A DNA stretch of 64,000 nucleotides from the NCBI RefSeq assembly GCF_001598215.1, contig NZ_BCXJ01000005.1, forward strand, positions 496,001-560,000. Reading direction: 5' to 3'. The position numbers and the translations under genes are program-made. This document shows positions 33,068 through 43,048 of this stretch, piece after piece (position 1 is the first letter of the stretch; every line of letters begins with the position of its first letter). Origin of the DNA: Shouchella clausii (lineage in GTDB: Bacteria; Bacillota; Bacilli; Bacillales; Bacillaceae_D). Below the pieces are notes generated by a model. That model saw nothing but the letters and a program-made list of their open reading frames with translations, had not been told where the DNA came from and ran no database searches.

Positions 33068-33867
33068 AGCTCGATTCGTTCTGGCACCGTATAGACATTC
33101 ATCGAGCGATTGCGAATAAAACCGACTGTTGTTATGTTCAATTCCTCGGCAATTTGCAGTGCCCTATCGGTTGGGGCCGATTTGGACAGAACTAGCTCAC
33201 AACCGATTTTAGCCACTTTAAGAATAATTTCCGCTGACAGCCGGCCGCTAAAAACCACTAATTTGCCTTGCAGGGAAAGCCCGTTTTGCAAACAATGGCC
33301 GTAGAGTTTATCTAAAGCATTGTGGCGGCCGACATCTTCCCGCATGAGAAGCAGTCCATCCTTCGCCGCCAATGCTGCATTGTGGACACCGCCTGTTTGC
33401 TGAAATGTACGTGCATTTTCCTGGAGCTCCGCCATTAACCGGAAACAATCGCCAGCATTTAGCTTCACATCTCTTGTTTGCACTTTCTTCGCTGTCTTTG
33501 CATCGGCCGCAAAGACGAACCCTTGCCTGCTCATCCCACAGCATGATCCCATATACCGTTTTGTTTGCAAGTGCTGGTGCAAGCGATCTATTGGCCGTAC
33601 TAGTTCAATATGGATAAACCCTTGCCTATCATCGATCCATATCGTCTTTACTTCCTCATACGCTCGGATAAGGCCTTCGGAAACTAGAAATCCAATGGCC
33701 ATTTCTTCCAAATAGGTTGGCGTACAAACAAGCGTAGCAAACTCCTCACCGTTGATTTTCAGCGTTACAGGCTGTTCCCTCGCAATGGGATCGTCTATCC
33801 GCAGTGGCTCTCCTGACTGAAAACGCCATATTTGTCTTGATGTTTGTATGTTCTTTTCCATAGGCAT
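33058..33867 (-). CDS. fdhD: Formate dehydrogenase accessory sulfurtransferase
   Basis: 269 aa. FdhD passes sulfur from a cysteine desulfurase to the molybdenum cofactor of formate dehydrogenase. The family landmarks IREQPVTLKING-like start (AREQPVTLKINGEEF), GFLVSEGLI, cysteine motif GSCCGMS and REDVGRHNALDKLYG are present. Here the cysteine pair is Cys-Cys rather than the CxxC of E. coli. ATG at 33867 with AAGGAAAT upstream, 5 nt after the yrhD stop. Confidence 0.93.
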   Translation of the reverse strand: MPMEKNIQTSRQIWRFQSGEPLRIDDPIAREQPVTLKINGEEFATLVCTPTYLEEMAIGFLVSEGLIRAYEEVKTIWIDDRQGFIHIELVRPIDRLHQHLQTKRYMGSCCGMSRQGFVFAADAKTAKKVQTRDVKLNAGDCFRLMAELQENARTFQQTGGVHNAALAAKDGLLLMREDVGRHNALDKLYGHCLQNGLSLQGKLVVFSGRLSAEIILKVAKIGCELVLSKSAPTDRALQIAEELNITTVGFIRNRSMNVYTVPERIELKS

Positions 33868-33872
33868 AACCG

Positions 33873-34499
33873 TTATTTCCTTTTCCAGATAAGCGGAAGC
33901 GCGCAAGCAAGAGCGCCTGCCGCTAACATGTACCACTTTCCTTGTGCAGGTTGGCGCTTTGGTGCATTCCGACGGGTAACGGGTTCGGAACGCTCGTGCA
34001 TCGTTTGGTTTTCTTCTATGTCTTCCTGATTGATGCCCAATCCTTTTACGATTGCAAGCAGCACATTCATTCCTTCGATCACTTGCTCGTCTCTCAACGC
34101 GCGGAGCAAACCGGCAAAGCCTCCACCTTGGCCCTCAACATGTTCATAATCGGCAACTTTTTCAATGCTTGAGTTGATTTTATAAACGATTGGTTCCAAG
34201 TCTGCCATTCTCACTGTACCCAATGCTTCAACGAGTAATAACATGTTCTTGAGCGACTGTGTCACATTGGGATGATCAAGTGCTATTACAATTCGCTCCA
34301 ATATTTTATCGCTTTGGCCTATTGCGCCGTGGGCGATATCAAGCGCCCCCTTTTCGTGGATACGGCCAAGGAGCTTTACGGCGGACTCGATCGCCTCCTT
34401 GTTGTCTAAAAAAGCGTCTTCCAGCTCTTTTAAATCGTTTTGGCGCTTCTCTGCTGGGTCTATTTCAAGCTTACGGATGACCGTCGTCGCCTTAGCCAT
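33873..34499 (-). CDS. yrhD: DUF1641 protein next to formate dehydrogenase
   Basis: 208 aa, helical DUF1641 protein ([30 protein letters not shown]) with a basic linker and a single C-terminal membrane helix ([17 protein letters not shown]). DUF1641 proteins accompany NAD-linked or membrane formate dehydrogenases and may be a docking or electron-transfer subunit; this is inference from context. The start overlaps the end of yrhE by 8 nt. Confidence 0.87.
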   Translation of the reverse strand: MAKATTVIRKLEIDPAEKRQNDLKELEDAFLDNKEAIESAVKLLGRIHEKGALDIAHGAIGQSDKILERIVIALDHPNVTQSLKNMLLLVEALGTVRMADLEPIVYKINSSIEKVADYEHVEGQGGGFAGLLRALRDEQVIEGMNVLLAIVKGLGINQEDIEENQTMHERSEPVTRRNAPKRQPAQGKWYMLAAGALACALPLIWKRK

Positions 34500-37449
34500 T
34501 GGTCTGCGCTCTCCTTTCCTTTACCACATCGCCAGGAAACACATAATCCTTTCGGGCCCACTTTTCTTGAACGCGCACGCCTATTTGTGGCTGAGGATTG
34601 CCATAGCGGTGGTTCGTCTTTGGAAGTGGGTTATTGCCTTGTGGCTCTAACACTTCCATTTTAGCAGCTACCTCTTTATAAGCAGGCGTGTCGGTGTCTT
34701 TGTCTGAATGAGAGCTTGTCAAATAATTGATTGCTCCCTCTCCGCTCGTGTTCATCGGCAAATAGACTTCTTTTCCTGCGACTCGTTCAGTGACAATGCA
34801 CCTTACTTTCACGCTGCCGTATGGCGATGTAAGCCGTACTTTTGTGCCATCCGTAATGCCCCGGTCTTTAGCAAGCTCCTTCGATACTTCTAAAAATACT
34901 TCTGGCGTTTTTCCGCTGATCGCTTTCGATTTATACGTCAGATTGCCTTCATGGAAATGTTCAAGCAACCTTCCATTGTTAACGTGAATGTCATACTCAT
35001 CCCCAAATTCAAGCGGCTTCGTCCATGCAACCGGGTATAGGCGGGCTTTTCCTTCTGGCAGCGGGAATTTGTCTTTAAACAGCAAAGGTGTATCTGTGCC
35101 ATCTTCTGCAACTGGCCATTGCAAGCTGTTGTAGCCTTCAAGGCGGTCGTAGCGTACGCCAGCAAACAATGGCGCTAGCGATGCTGCCTCGTCCATAATC
35201 TCAGATGGATGTTTATAAGACCAAGCGGCACCAAGGCGATTGGCAATGTCTCGGATAATCATCCAGTCAGGGCGAGAATCGCCAAGTGGTTCAAGGACTT
35301 GATATAGCCTTTGCACACGCCGCTCCGTATTTGTAAATGTCCCTTCTTTTTCAAGGCTCGGGCTTGCTGGCAAGACTACATCGGCGAATTGGGCCGTTTT
35401 CGAAAAGAACACGTCTTGGACAACAAAAAAGTCCAGCTTTTCAAAAGCAGCTTGCACATAGTTGGCATTTGAATCGACTATGCCCATGTCCTCGCCTTTT
35501 AAATAGAGGATATTCAACTTCCCTTCATGGATCGCGTCGACCATTTCATGGTTATTCAAGCCAGGTTCTGCTGGGATTTTAACACCCCATTTTTGTTCAT
35601 AGCGCTGGCGCACCTCGTCATCGCTAACAAATTGGTATCCAGGGAACCGATCAGGCATGCTGCCAAAATCACTAGCGCCTTGGACATTGTTATGGCCTCG
35701 CAGCGGGTAAGCTCCTGCGCCTGGCCTCATATAGTTGCCTGTAACAAGGAGTAAGTTTGAAATGGCTGTGCTCGTATCGCTTCCGCCGCCATGTTGGGTA
35801 ACGCCCATTGCCCAGAGAATGCAAGTTGTATCAGCCTCGTGGATGGCTGTAGCAACCGCAATCATTTCTTCTTTTGACAAATTTGTTGCTTTTTCGGCGT
35901 AATCGAGTGTATATACGGCTAAGCTGTCAATAAATGTTTCCACATTGTTGACATGCTTTCGCAAAAACGCTTCATCGTGCCAACCTTGGTCAATGATGTA
36001 TTTCGTCACAGCAGACAGCCACACGAGGTCGCTGCCTGGTGCTGGCTTAATAAATACATCCGCACGTTCAGCAAGCTCATGCTTGCGAATGTCGGCGACA
36101 ATCACTTTTTGCCCATGTAGTTTTTGCGCTCGTTTCACCCGTGTTGCCAAAACCGGATGTGATTCTGTTGTATTGGAACCAATGGAAATAACCAATTTTG
36201 CTTTTGCGATATCTTCAATTCCCCCTGAATCGCCACCGTAGCCGACAGTGCGCCACAATCCTTTCGTCGCTGGAGACTGGCAGTAGCGGGAACAATTGTC
36301 GATGTTATTCGTGCCAACTACAGCTCTTGCCAATTTTTGCATCAAATACGATTCTTCGTTCGTACATTTAGACGAGGAAATGAAGGCGAGTGAATCAGGA
36401 CCGTTCTGATCGATCGCTTCCTTAAATTTACGAGCGATAACGTCGAGCGCCTCTTCCCAATTCGTTTCGCGGAATCCGTCCCCTTCACGAATCAATGGTT
36501 TTGTTAATCGTTCCTCACTATTGACAAAATCCCAGCCGAATTTGCCTTTGACACAAGTAGAAATGCCGTTTGCCGGTGCTTCAGGTTGTGGTTCGACTTT
36601 TAAAATCTGTCTCCCTTTTGTCCACACATCGAATGAACAACCTACGCCACAGTACGTGCAAACAGTCTTTGTTTTATTGATCCGCTCTTCTCGCATAATC
36701 GCTTCTACATCGGAAACAGCCATTAATGATTGATAGCCTGTTTCTACATTCTTTGTAATGTTAATCATCGGCCGCATTGAATTTTCCTTAATCGCTGTTA
36801 AATACCCAGCCTCACCTTCCATGCCAACTTCCATCATTGCATTGCAAGGACACACCGTTGAACAGTGTCCACAGTTGACACAAGATGATTCGTCAATGGG
36901 TGAGTGTTTATCCCAAATAACGCGTGGCCGTTCTAAACTCCAATCAATCGATAGTGTTTCCGTTACTTGCAAGTCTTGGCATGCTTCAACACAGCGCCCG
37001 CATAATATGCACTGGTCTGGATCATAGCGATAAAATGCGTTACGCTGTACTTCTGCCTTTTTTGAAGAATGTTCCGTTTCCTGGTGTGTCATCTTCATTT
37101 CTTTGACCGCATTATGTATCTCGCAGTTGCCGTTATTGTAATCGCATACCGTACAATACAGTTCGTGATTGCCAAGAATGCGGTCCATTGCGATAAATTG
37201 AGCCTCATGCACGCCAGCGTTTTTTGTATTAATCGTATCGCCAGGCTTGATATCTGTCGAGCATGAGCGGACAAATTCGCCGTTTACTTCTACAATACAA
37301 GTGTCGCACGTTTCGATCGCCCCTAAACTTGGATGATAGCACAGGCTAGGCACTTCCACTTTTTTCTCCGCTAGGAAAGTGAAGAGTGAGCGTGCGTTTG
37401 TAACCGTTTCCTTTTTCCCGTTCAACGTAACTTCGAACTGTCTGGCCAA
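34492..37449 (-). CDS. yrhE: Formate dehydrogenase, catalytic (alpha) subunit
   Basis: 985 aa. Order: 2Fe-2S ferredoxin domain ([15 protein letters not shown]), His-Cys 4Fe-4S region ([11 protein letters not shown]), two further 4Fe-4S clusters ([11 protein letters not shown] and [13 protein letters not shown]), then the molybdopterin oxidoreductase domain starting [10 protein letters not shown]. The active-site metal ligand is Cys in [13 protein letters not shown] (selenocysteine in some homologues). The C-terminal molydop-binding domain ends near the stop. It oxidises formate to CO2 with molybdenum bis-MGD; the gene neighbours supply cofactor and sulfuration. ATG at 37449 is preceded by AAGGGGGG. 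Confidence 0.95.
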   Translation of the reverse strand: MARQFEVTLNGKKETVTNARSLFTFLAEKKVEVPSLCYHPSLGAIETCDTCIVEVNGEFVRSCSTDIKPGDTINTKNAGVHEAQFIAMDRILGNHELYCTVCDYNNGNCEIHNAVKEMKMTHQETEHSSKKAEVQRNAFYRYDPDQCILCGRCVEACQDLQVTETLSIDWSLERPRVIWDKHSPIDESSCVNCGHCSTVCPCNAMMEVGMEGEAGYLTAIKENSMRPMINITKNVETGYQSLMAVSDVEAIMREERINKTKTVCTYCGVGCSFDVWTKGRQILKVEPQPEAPANGISTCVKGKFGWDFVNSEERLTKPLIREGDGFRETNWEEALDVIARKFKEAIDQNGPDSLAFISSSKCTNEESYLMQKLARAVVGTNNIDNCSRYCQSPATKGLWRTVGYGGDSGGIEDIAKAKLVISIGSNTTESHPVLATRVKRAQKLHGQKVIVADIRKHELAERADVFIKPAPGSDLVWLSAVTKYIIDQGWHDEAFLRKHVNNVETFIDSLAVYTLDYAEKATNLSKEEMIAVATAIHEADTTCILWAMGVTQHGGGSDTSTAISNLLLVTGNYMRPGAGAYPLRGHNNVQGASDFGSMPDRFPGYQFVSDDEVRQRYEQKWGVKIPAEPGLNNHEMVDAIHEGKLNILYLKGEDMGIVDSNANYVQAAFEKLDFFVVQDVFFSKTAQFADVVLPASPSLEKEGTFTNTERRVQRLYQVLEPLGDSRPDWMIIRDIANRLGAAWSYKHPSEIMDEAASLAPLFAGVRYDRLEGYNSLQWPVAEDGTDTPLLFKDKFPLPEGKARLYPVAWTKPLEFGDEYDIHVNNGRLLEHFHEGNLTYKSKAISGKTPEVFLEVSKELAKDRGITDGTKVRLTSPYGSVKVRCIVTERVAGKEVYLPMNTSGEGAINYLTSSHSDKDTDTPAYKEVAAKMEVLEPQGNNPLPKTNHRYGNPQPQIGVRVQEKWARKDYVFPGDVVKERRAQTNG

Positions 37450-37533
37450 TTTTTATTCCCCCCTTATTTCCTCTTTCCTCCCCTACCCGCAAAATCCTGC
37501 AATAAAACCTAGACGTTTTCCGCTTATGAAACC

Positions 37534-37559
37534 GTTTTAAAATGGAAGCGACTGGGTAT
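37534..37559 (+). promoter_or_regulatory. Sigma-B-like promoter for formate/nitrite channel
   Basis: GTTTTA (37534-37539), 14-bp spacer and GGGTAT (37554-37559) fit the general stress pattern GTTTaa-N12/15-GGGTAT. The start codon is 29 bp downstream. Confidence 0.5.
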
Positions 37560-37587
37560 ACGGGTAACGATGAAAGGAGGGCCATTT

Positions 37588-38397
37588 ATGTATAACAACA
37601 CACTGGCCAAGCTAGACTCTCAGGCGAAACAGAAACACGGGCTGCTCCACTCTTCTCCACTGCGTTATTTTCTTGCTGCCATGCTTGCCGGTGCTTATGT
37701 TGGCGTCGGCTCGATTGTGCTTTTTTCTGTCGGCGATCCACTCTATCAGGTCAGCTCACCATTTTTGTCTGTCGTGACTGGCGCTACGTTTGGACTTGCT
37801 TTAGCACTCGTGCTCTGGGGTGGCTCAGAACTTTTCACAGGCAACCATTTAATTTTTACTGCCAGCTCATTAAGTGGTACCACCACTTGGAAACAAACAG
37901 CCTCAATTTGGAGTTGGAGCTTTGTAGGCAATTTAGTCGGCGCGTTGCTGCTCTCGTATCTCGTCTTCCTTACTGGCATTTTTGCTGACGCTGGGGCCAA
38001 TCATTATATGATGTCTCTTGCGGCCGATAAGATGAATGCGCCTCTATACGAGTTGTTTTTCAGAGGCATCCTCTGCAATTGGATCGTTTGCCTCGCGATT
38101 TGGACTTCGCTCCGAGCGGAAGGCGACATCGCCAAACTTTTTCTCATTTTTGTGCTCATTTTTGCCTTTATCGCATCCGGTTTCGAACATAGTGTCGCCA
38201 ACATGTCTCTTCTTGGTATGGCCCTGTTCCATGGCGGCAGTGATATCGTCACAATTGGCGGATTTTTTTATAATTTGATTCCTGTTACGATCGGCAATGT
38301 CATTGGTGGCTCTCTGTTTGTCGCTGGTGCTTATGTAGCCATTAGCCAAAAAAAGAATGAGTCGTCTCGGAAACAAGTTGACAAAAAAAGCGGTTAA
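37588..38397 (+). CDS. yrhG: Formate/nitrite transporter (FNT family)
   Basis: 269 aa with six membrane helices. FNT landmarks are LAGAYVGVGS, the WGGSELFTGNHL region and FEHSVANMSLLGMALFHGG, which contains the central His of the pore. It passes formate or nitrite across the membrane. GGAGGG precedes ATG at 37588. It is divergent from yrhE, so formate supply is likely, as for B. subtilis yrhG; NirC-type nitrite transport is the alternative. Confidence 0.9.
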   Translation: MYNNTLAKLDSQAKQKHGLLHSSPLRYFLAAMLAGAYVGVGSIVLFSVGDPLYQVSSPFLSVVTGATFGLALALVLWGGSELFTGNHLIFTASSLSGTTTWKQTASIWSWSFVGNLVGALLLSYLVFLTGIFADAGANHYMMSLAADKMNAPLYELFFRGILCNWIVCLAIWTSLRAEGDIAKLFLIFVLIFAFIASGFEHSVANMSLLGMALFHGGSDIVTIGGFFYNLIPVTIGNVIGGSLFVAGAYVAISQKKNESSRKQVDKKSG

Positions 38398-38428
38398 AAC
38401 CTTGCAGTGTTTGCAAGGTTTTAACCGC
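38383..38428 (-). terminator. Strong terminator after moaD
   Basis: A 17-bp perfect stem, GCGGTTAAAACCTTGCA/TGCAAGGTTTTAACCGC, with a 5-nt loop and seven T residues on the minus strand. The stem contains the stop codons of both convergent genes. Confidence 0.92.
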
Positions 38429-38660
38429 CGCTTACAGGGGGGATAAAAGCCACGACATCCCCTGCCGTCAGCTCAGTCGACTGGCTCGCAAACTCTTCGT
38501 TTACTGCAACCATTGCATCGTTCAGTGAAGCGGGAGAAAGTCGATGCATGTCGATGGCCCACTCCGTCAATTCTTCTACTGTCCTTCCAGCAAAATCAAC
38601 TTTTGTTTCTGCCCGGCCAGCTTGTTCGGCTAGCCCGGCAAAAAAAAGAACTGTAATCAT
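38421..38660 (-). CDS. moaD: Molybdopterin synthase small subunit
   Basis: 79 aa ubiquitin-like sulfur carrier ending in the essential Gly-Gly (FIPPVSGG). It carries thiocarboxylate sulfur to the MoaE active site. ATG at 38660 with AAGGGGG upstream. Last gene of the minus-strand cofactor operon. Confidence 0.93.
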   Translation of the reverse strand: MITVLFFAGLAEQAGRAETKVDFAGRTVEELTEWAIDMHRLSPASLNDAMVAVNEEFASQSTELTAGDVVAFIPPVSGG

Positions 38661-38670
38661 GTTGTCCCCC

Positions 38671-39099
38671 TTATGTATACCGTTTGGTTTCAAGCTGGTC
38701 GCCAATCCACGAACTGCCATCTTCCCAAATTTCTTTTTTCCATATTGGCACCATCGCTTTTATCCGTTCCATTGCGTATGCATTGGCCTCATACGCGGCC
38801 TGTCGATGTGGTGAACTGACTGCGATCACGACCGCTGCTTCAGAAATATCGAGAACGCCGAGCCTGTGTACAATCGCTACATTTGTACCTGGCCATCTTT
38901 CGTTTATTTCAGCGCCAATCCGTTTCAGCATTTTTTCAGCCATTGATTCATAGGCGATGTATTCCAGACGCACTGTTTTTTTGCCATTGGTAAACTCACG
39001 GACAGTGCCGATAAAAGTGGCGATCGCTCCGCAGTTTCTGTCGGTCACTTGGTTGATTACCTGTTGGACATCAATCGGTTTATCGGTTAACTGAAACAC
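38671..39099 (-). CDS. moaE: Molybdopterin synthase large subunit
   Basis: 142 aa. MoaE motifs GAIATFIGTVREF, YEAYESMAE-like LEYIAYESMAEKML, VSSPHRQAAYEA and PIWKKEIW with catalytic Lys residues. It converts cPMP to molybdopterin with MoaD. GTG start shares a base with the mobB stop (TAGTG). Confidence 0.95.
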   Translation of the reverse strand: MFQLTDKPIDVQQVINQVTDRNCGAIATFIGTVREFTNGKKTVRLEYIAYESMAEKMLKRIGAEINERWPGTNVAIVHRLGVLDISEAAVVIAVSSPHRQAAYEANAYAMERIKAMVPIWKKEIWEDGSSWIGDQLETKRYT

Positions 39100-39615
39100 T
39101 AAAAATAAGCCCCGCTTTCTAGAATTTGCTTTTTCAAGTATGGAATATAGCGTTGATGTTCATTGATGCCAAAAACAGGAAACGCCCTCTTTTCCTTGTT
39201 ATTGCCCCAATCGATGGCGCACTGTACTTGTTCCAACTCGAGAAGGGGCCAGTCGCCGTCATCGCACAGCAAAACGACTTTTGGGTACGGAGCGTTTTTC
39301 CACCCCTCTACTAAAATGACGTCTGGTTGATCGATAAGCACTTGAAGCTGCAACAATTGCGCAAGCGTCCATTCCCGCTTTTTCGCAACGATTTTTAATA
39401 CGCCATCTCCCTCGACCGAGCTCCCATTGGCTCCGGCAAGAAGAAACCGGTCACTGTCTGTGCTGCCCGCAGGCGCTCCCCCATGGCCATGATGCTTCAG
39501 GCAGGATACCCCCATCCCTTCATTGCGAAGGACCGCAATTAATTGCTCCATTAATGTCGTTTTGCCTGCATTTTTTGTAGCCTACGACTTGGAAGATACG
39601 GCAACGCTTCCCCAC
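39099..39615 (-). pseudogene. mobB: mobB with a +1 frameshift splitting its P-loop
   Basis: From GTG at 39615, inside the 3' end of moeA, the frame reads VGKRCRIFQVVGYK and enters a run of six A (39576-39571). Continuing MobB (NAGKTTLMEQLIAVL) needs five A. The two halves of the Walker A motif GYKNAGKTT are therefore in different frames. The downstream frame alone (39099-39551) encodes 150 aa without the P-loop. MobB is a GTP-binding accessory of molybdenum cofactor dinucleotide formation and is dispensable in known bacteria. Sequencing error or transcript slippage could explain it too. Confidence 0.8.
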
Positions 39616-40868
39616 GGCCATTCACTTCCTTGTTGTTCACCTAAAAGCAATATATCCACTTCCATACCAGATTGATAGCCACGCGTCCCCCCAGGCAACA
39701 TCATCAACACATCTGCTTCAGCAAGAGAAATGACCGACCCTGACTTGTCGAGGCCAGAGGGCGCTACTTTATGAATGCCATCTTCTTCTGAAAGAGTACC
39801 GCGCACCAATCTTGTAAATGGGTTCGGTTTTGGAAAATCAACCGCTAAAATCGCTTTGCTCTTTTTCAAATGGATGTTTTGAGCTTGAAGGCTACGCCGG
39901 ATGAGGGGGCGGACAAACAACTCGCAGCCAACAAAACAAGCCCCTGGATTGCCTGACAAACCGAAAAACGGCTTGCCGCCAACATGAGCCGCTGTTGTGA
40001 CACTTCCTGGCCTCATTGCTACTTTGTTAAAAATTTGCTTGGCGCCTATTTTCTCAATTAATTGAGGCACAAGATCAAAATCACCGACAGAAGCCCCTCC
40101 AGTTGTAATAACAATATCGACTTCTTCAAGCATATTGCGCACTGCCTGCTCACATAGATTGAGATCATCTGGTAGCTGTCCATATATAACAGGCTGTCCA
40201 CCTGCTTGCCTTACTTGGGCTGCAATCATATACGCATTGCTGTTGCGGATTTTCCCAGGCGTTAGCGGTTCGCCGACTTCCAACAGTTCGCTTCCCGTCG
40301 ACAAAATGCCAACGGTTGGCTGAACGGCCACAGGCACGTGGTTGTATCCAAACGTCGCCAGTAAAGCGGCGACGCCTGGATGGATATAGCTACCTTTTTT
40401 GACAAGGGATGTCCCCTTTCGCGTGTCTTCTCCTTGAAAAGAAATATTCGTGTTCGCTGCAAAGGGGCGAACAATGGTGATATAGCCATCGCCCTCTTCT
40501 TTAACGACTTCAAGCATCGCTACGGCATCACAACCGTTCGGAATTTTTGCCCCTGTCATAATGCGCACCGTTTCCCCTGCTTTCACGTCTCCTGTAAAGA
40601 CAGTCCCCGCACCAATCTCACCAACTGTTTTTAAACGCACTGGGTTTGTTCGACTTGCTTGCGCCGTATCCAACGAGCGAAGCGCATAGCCATCGTACGG
40701 CGAACGGTCAAAAGAAGGGACGTCGTGGTCCGCAACAAGATCAGCAGCCAAAAAACGTTGCGTGGCATCTAGAAGTGGGACTGACTCTGTACGAACAGGG
40801 ACATCCATTTCTTGCAATACACGCTCTACTGCCTCTTCGATTTGAATCGGCAATCTTCGCTCTACCAT
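39582..40868 (-). CDS. moeA: Molybdopterin molybdenumtransferase
   Basis: 428 aa, full length. MoeA landmarks: DVPSFDRSPYDGYA, the G-rich GEIGAGTVF region, PNGCDAVAMLE, GILSTGSELLE and TTGGASVGDFD. It inserts molybdate into adenylated molybdopterin. ATG at 40868 has AGGAGG 6 nt upstream; that site lies between the intended moaA stop and moeA. Its 3' end overlaps the original start of mobB. Confidence 0.95.
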   Translation of the reverse strand: MVERRLPIQIEEAVERVLQEMDVPVRTESVPLLDATQRFLAADLVADHDVPSFDRSPYDGYALRSLDTAQASRTNPVRLKTVGEIGAGTVFTGDVKAGETVRIMTGAKIPNGCDAVAMLEVVKEEGDGYITIVRPFAANTNISFQGEDTRKGTSLVKKGSYIHPGVAALLATFGYNHVPVAVQPTVGILSTGSELLEVGEPLTPGKIRNSNAYMIAAQVRQAGGQPVIYGQLPDDLNLCEQAVRNMLEEVDIVITTGGASVGDFDLVPQLIEKIGAKQIFNKVAMRPGSVTTAAHVGGKPFFGLSGNPGACFVGCELFVRPLIRRSLQAQNIHLKKSKAILAVDFPKPNPFTRLVRGTLSEEDGIHKVAPSGLDKSGSVISLAEADVLMMLPGGTRGYQSGMEVDILLLGEQQGSEWPWGSVAVSSKS

Positions 40869-40871
40869 TTT

Positions 40872-41897
40872 TTACCTCCTGTTAACCTCCAATATAAGAC
40901 ATCTCAATTTTTTTCTTGTTTTTGCTGTTTCTTCCGTACGTAGCTCTGAGTAGCGATCAGCCCGCACTGCCCATATTTGCCTGATTTTTTGCTGCAATGC
41001 CTCGTCGGAAATTCCCTTGCGCAAATCAGCACGCAAGTCTGTGCCATTTTCCGAGAATAAGCATGTAAATAATTTTCCATCAGCCGATAGGCGCGCACGA
41101 GTGCACGAATGGCAAAACGTTTCGGTAACCGAAGAAATAAAGCCAACTTCCGTATCTGTGCCACTATAGCGATAACGGGAGGCTACTTCACCGTAATAGG
41201 CTTGATTTACCGGCTCTAATGGCCCAATTTGTGAGACGAGCTTGTACAATTCCTTTTTCGATACAACATAGGAAAAATCCCAGCCATTCGTTTGCCCAAC
41301 ATCCATAAATTCAATAAAGCGCAATGTGACACCAAGCTCCTTTGCATAACGTGCAAGGGGAATGACCTCCTGTTCATTTGCGCCTCGTTTGACTACCATG
41401 TTTATTTTCACGCCGAGTCCCGCGTCCTTGGCAGCAGCAATACCGTTAAACACCGCTTGCGGCTTCGTCTTACGTCCGCTCATTTTTTGAAATGTTTCCG
41501 TGGACAACGCATCTAGGCTAATATTGACCCGTTGCAATCCAGCGTCTTTAAGGGCTTTCGCCAACTTTGGCAACATCACGCCATTTGTCGTCAACGCTAG
41601 ATCTTCCAAGCCCTCTATAGCATGGAGTCGGCCAATCAAAAGCGGCACTTCTTTGCGAAGCAGCGGCTCTCCCCCTGTAATGCGGATTTTTTTGACGCCT
41701 AACTGCACAAACTGCTCTGCTGTGCGAACAATTTCATCAACAGAAAGAAGCTCGCTTTCATCCATAAAAGCATGATCTGGGCCAAACACTTCTGCTGGCA
41801 TGCAATAAGAGCAACGGAAATTGCAGCGATCCATGATTGAGATGCGTAAATCTTGCAAAGGCCGCTCTAGCTTATCACAAATTCGTTGGTTCGCCAC
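40872..41897 (-). CDS. moaA: GTP 3',8-cyclase, C-terminus altered by frameshift
   Basis: 341 aa radical-SAM enzyme that starts molybdenum cofactor synthesis from GTP. CNFRCSYC binds the SAM cluster, TGGEPLLR and ISLDAL follow, and CHSC...CLF provides the C-terminal cluster. The normal end IEMSYIGG with the functional Gly-Gly is visible in another frame: an A-run at 40914-40908 has seven A where eight are needed. The annotated frame instead ends LRCLILEVNRR, running into the moeA ribosome site. The intended stop would be TAA at 40884-40882. ATG at 41897 with AAGGAGG upstream. Confidence 0.85.
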   Translation of the reverse strand: MANQRICDKLERPLQDLRISIMDRCNFRCSYCMPAEVFGPDHAFMDESELLSVDEIVRTAEQFVQLGVKKIRITGGEPLLRKEVPLLIGRLHAIEGLEDLALTTNGVMLPKLAKALKDAGLQRVNISLDALSTETFQKMSGRKTKPQAVFNGIAAAKDAGLGVKINMVVKRGANEQEVIPLARYAKELGVTLRFIEFMDVGQTNGWDFSYVVSKKELYKLVSQIGPLEPVNQAYYGEVASRYRYSGTDTEVGFISSVTETFCHSCTRARLSADGKLFTCLFSENGTDLRADLRKGISDEALQQKIRQIWAVRADRYSELRTEETAKTRKKLRCLILEVNRR

Positions 41898-41985
41898 TTT
41901 ACGCCTCCTTCCTCCCTCACTTACAATAAGTATGAAGAAGCTATTTCCACAATTTTAGTATAGCTGAAGTGGAGGGTAAAAGAAA

Positions 41986-42474
41986 ATGCATCATACTCAC
42001 GATGTGCCAGTTGTAAAAGTTGCGGTCCTCACACTCTCAGATAGCCGCAGTGAGGCAGAAGACAAAAGCGGCCAAACCATTCAATCGCTATTAAAACAGC
42101 ACCATCAAGTCGTCCGTTACAAACTGATCGACGATGATGCAGACAAACTGCACCAGACTGTGACAGAATGGGCTCAAGCCGTCGATATTGATGCGATCAT
42201 CACGAACGGTGGCACCGGGCTTAGCAAGCGCGATATCACGATTCAAACCGTTTACCCGCTTCTTGATAAAGAAATGAAAGGTTTTGGCGAATTGTTCCGC
42301 GTTAAAAGTTACGAGCAGATCGGCGCAAAGGCACTCCTTAGCAATGCACTTGCTGGCGTACGCGAGAACACAGCCATCTTTTGCCTGCCTGGCTCAAAGA
42401 ATGCTGTTACATTCGCAATGGAAGCCTTTATCTTGCCGATTTTATCTCATTTAGCTGGAGAATTGCGCAAATGA
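41986..42474 (+). CDS. moaB: Molybdenum cofactor protein MoaB/MogA-type
   Basis: 162 aa. MoCF_biosynth motifs TLSDSRSEAEDKSG and ITNGGTGLSKRD are present, and PGSKNAV near the end. It is thought to adenylate molybdopterin before metal insertion by MoeA. First gene of the plus-strand cofactor operon, divergent from moaA. GGAGGG precedes ATG. Confidence 0.92.
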   Translation: MHHTHDVPVVKVAVLTLSDSRSEAEDKSGQTIQSLLKQHHQVVRYKLIDDDADKLHQTVTEWAQAVDIDAIITNGGTGLSKRDITIQTVYPLLDKEMKGFGELFRVKSYEQIGAKALLSNALAGVRENTAIFCLPGSKNAVTFAMEAFILPILSHLAGELRK

Positions 42475-43043
42475 ACATTGCCGGTCTTGTCCTAGCTGGC
42501 GGGAAATCTTCCAGATATGGAAGTCAAAAACTATTTGCCGACCATCAAGGAATTCCCCTTGTCATGCGTAGTTTTATCGCGTTAGAACAAGCTGGCATTG
42601 CCAATGTTTACGCCGTTACCAACAGTGCCCTAGCGCCTGCTTTTACCAACATCGGGGTGCCAGTCATTTGTGATACGACTCCTTACGAAGGGCCGCTCAT
42701 TGCCCTTCAACATGCGATAGAAAAGGGGAGTGCTATAGGGCATGAGTGGTTCCAAGTCTTGGCCGGTGACTTACCCTATGTCCACTCAGCTATGATCAAA
42801 CAGCTCGTCCATGAAGGTCGCTCTACCCCAGGCGTTGATATCGTCTTGCCAATAAGCGGCACGAGAGCACAACCGCTCCATGCTCTTTACCATAGACGCT
42901 GTTTGCACTATTTTCCTAAACTTGGGCAGGAAGAAAAGCGAATGCGCGCTTTATATCAAATCGCAACGTCTAAACATGTTTCTTTTTCAGCAGATGAACC
43001 TGCATTTATCAACATTAATTTCCAGTCAGACTGGAAGGAGTGA
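42471..43043 (+). CDS. mobA: Molybdenum cofactor guanylyltransferase
   Basis: 190 aa NTP-transferase. The N-terminal LVLAGGKSSRYGSQK binds GTP and the DLPY segment (LAGDLPYVH) binds metal. It makes the MGD form of the cofactor, which formate dehydrogenase needs. ATGA overlap with moaB. Confidence 0.92.
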   Translation: MNIAGLVLAGGKSSRYGSQKLFADHQGIPLVMRSFIALEQAGIANVYAVTNSALAPAFTNIGVPVICDTTPYEGPLIALQHAIEKGSAIGHEWFQVLAGDLPYVHSAMIKQLVHEGRSTPGVDIVLPISGTRAQPLHALYHRRCLHYFPKLGQEEKRMRALYQIATSKHVSFSADEPAFININFQSDWKE

Positions 43044-43048
43044 TTCCC

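Noticed and set aside
33058-33867. Damaged cysteine motif in FdhD
   Set aside because: Cys-Cys-Gly in place of CxxC is, as far as I recall, normal for Bacillus-type FdhD proteins.
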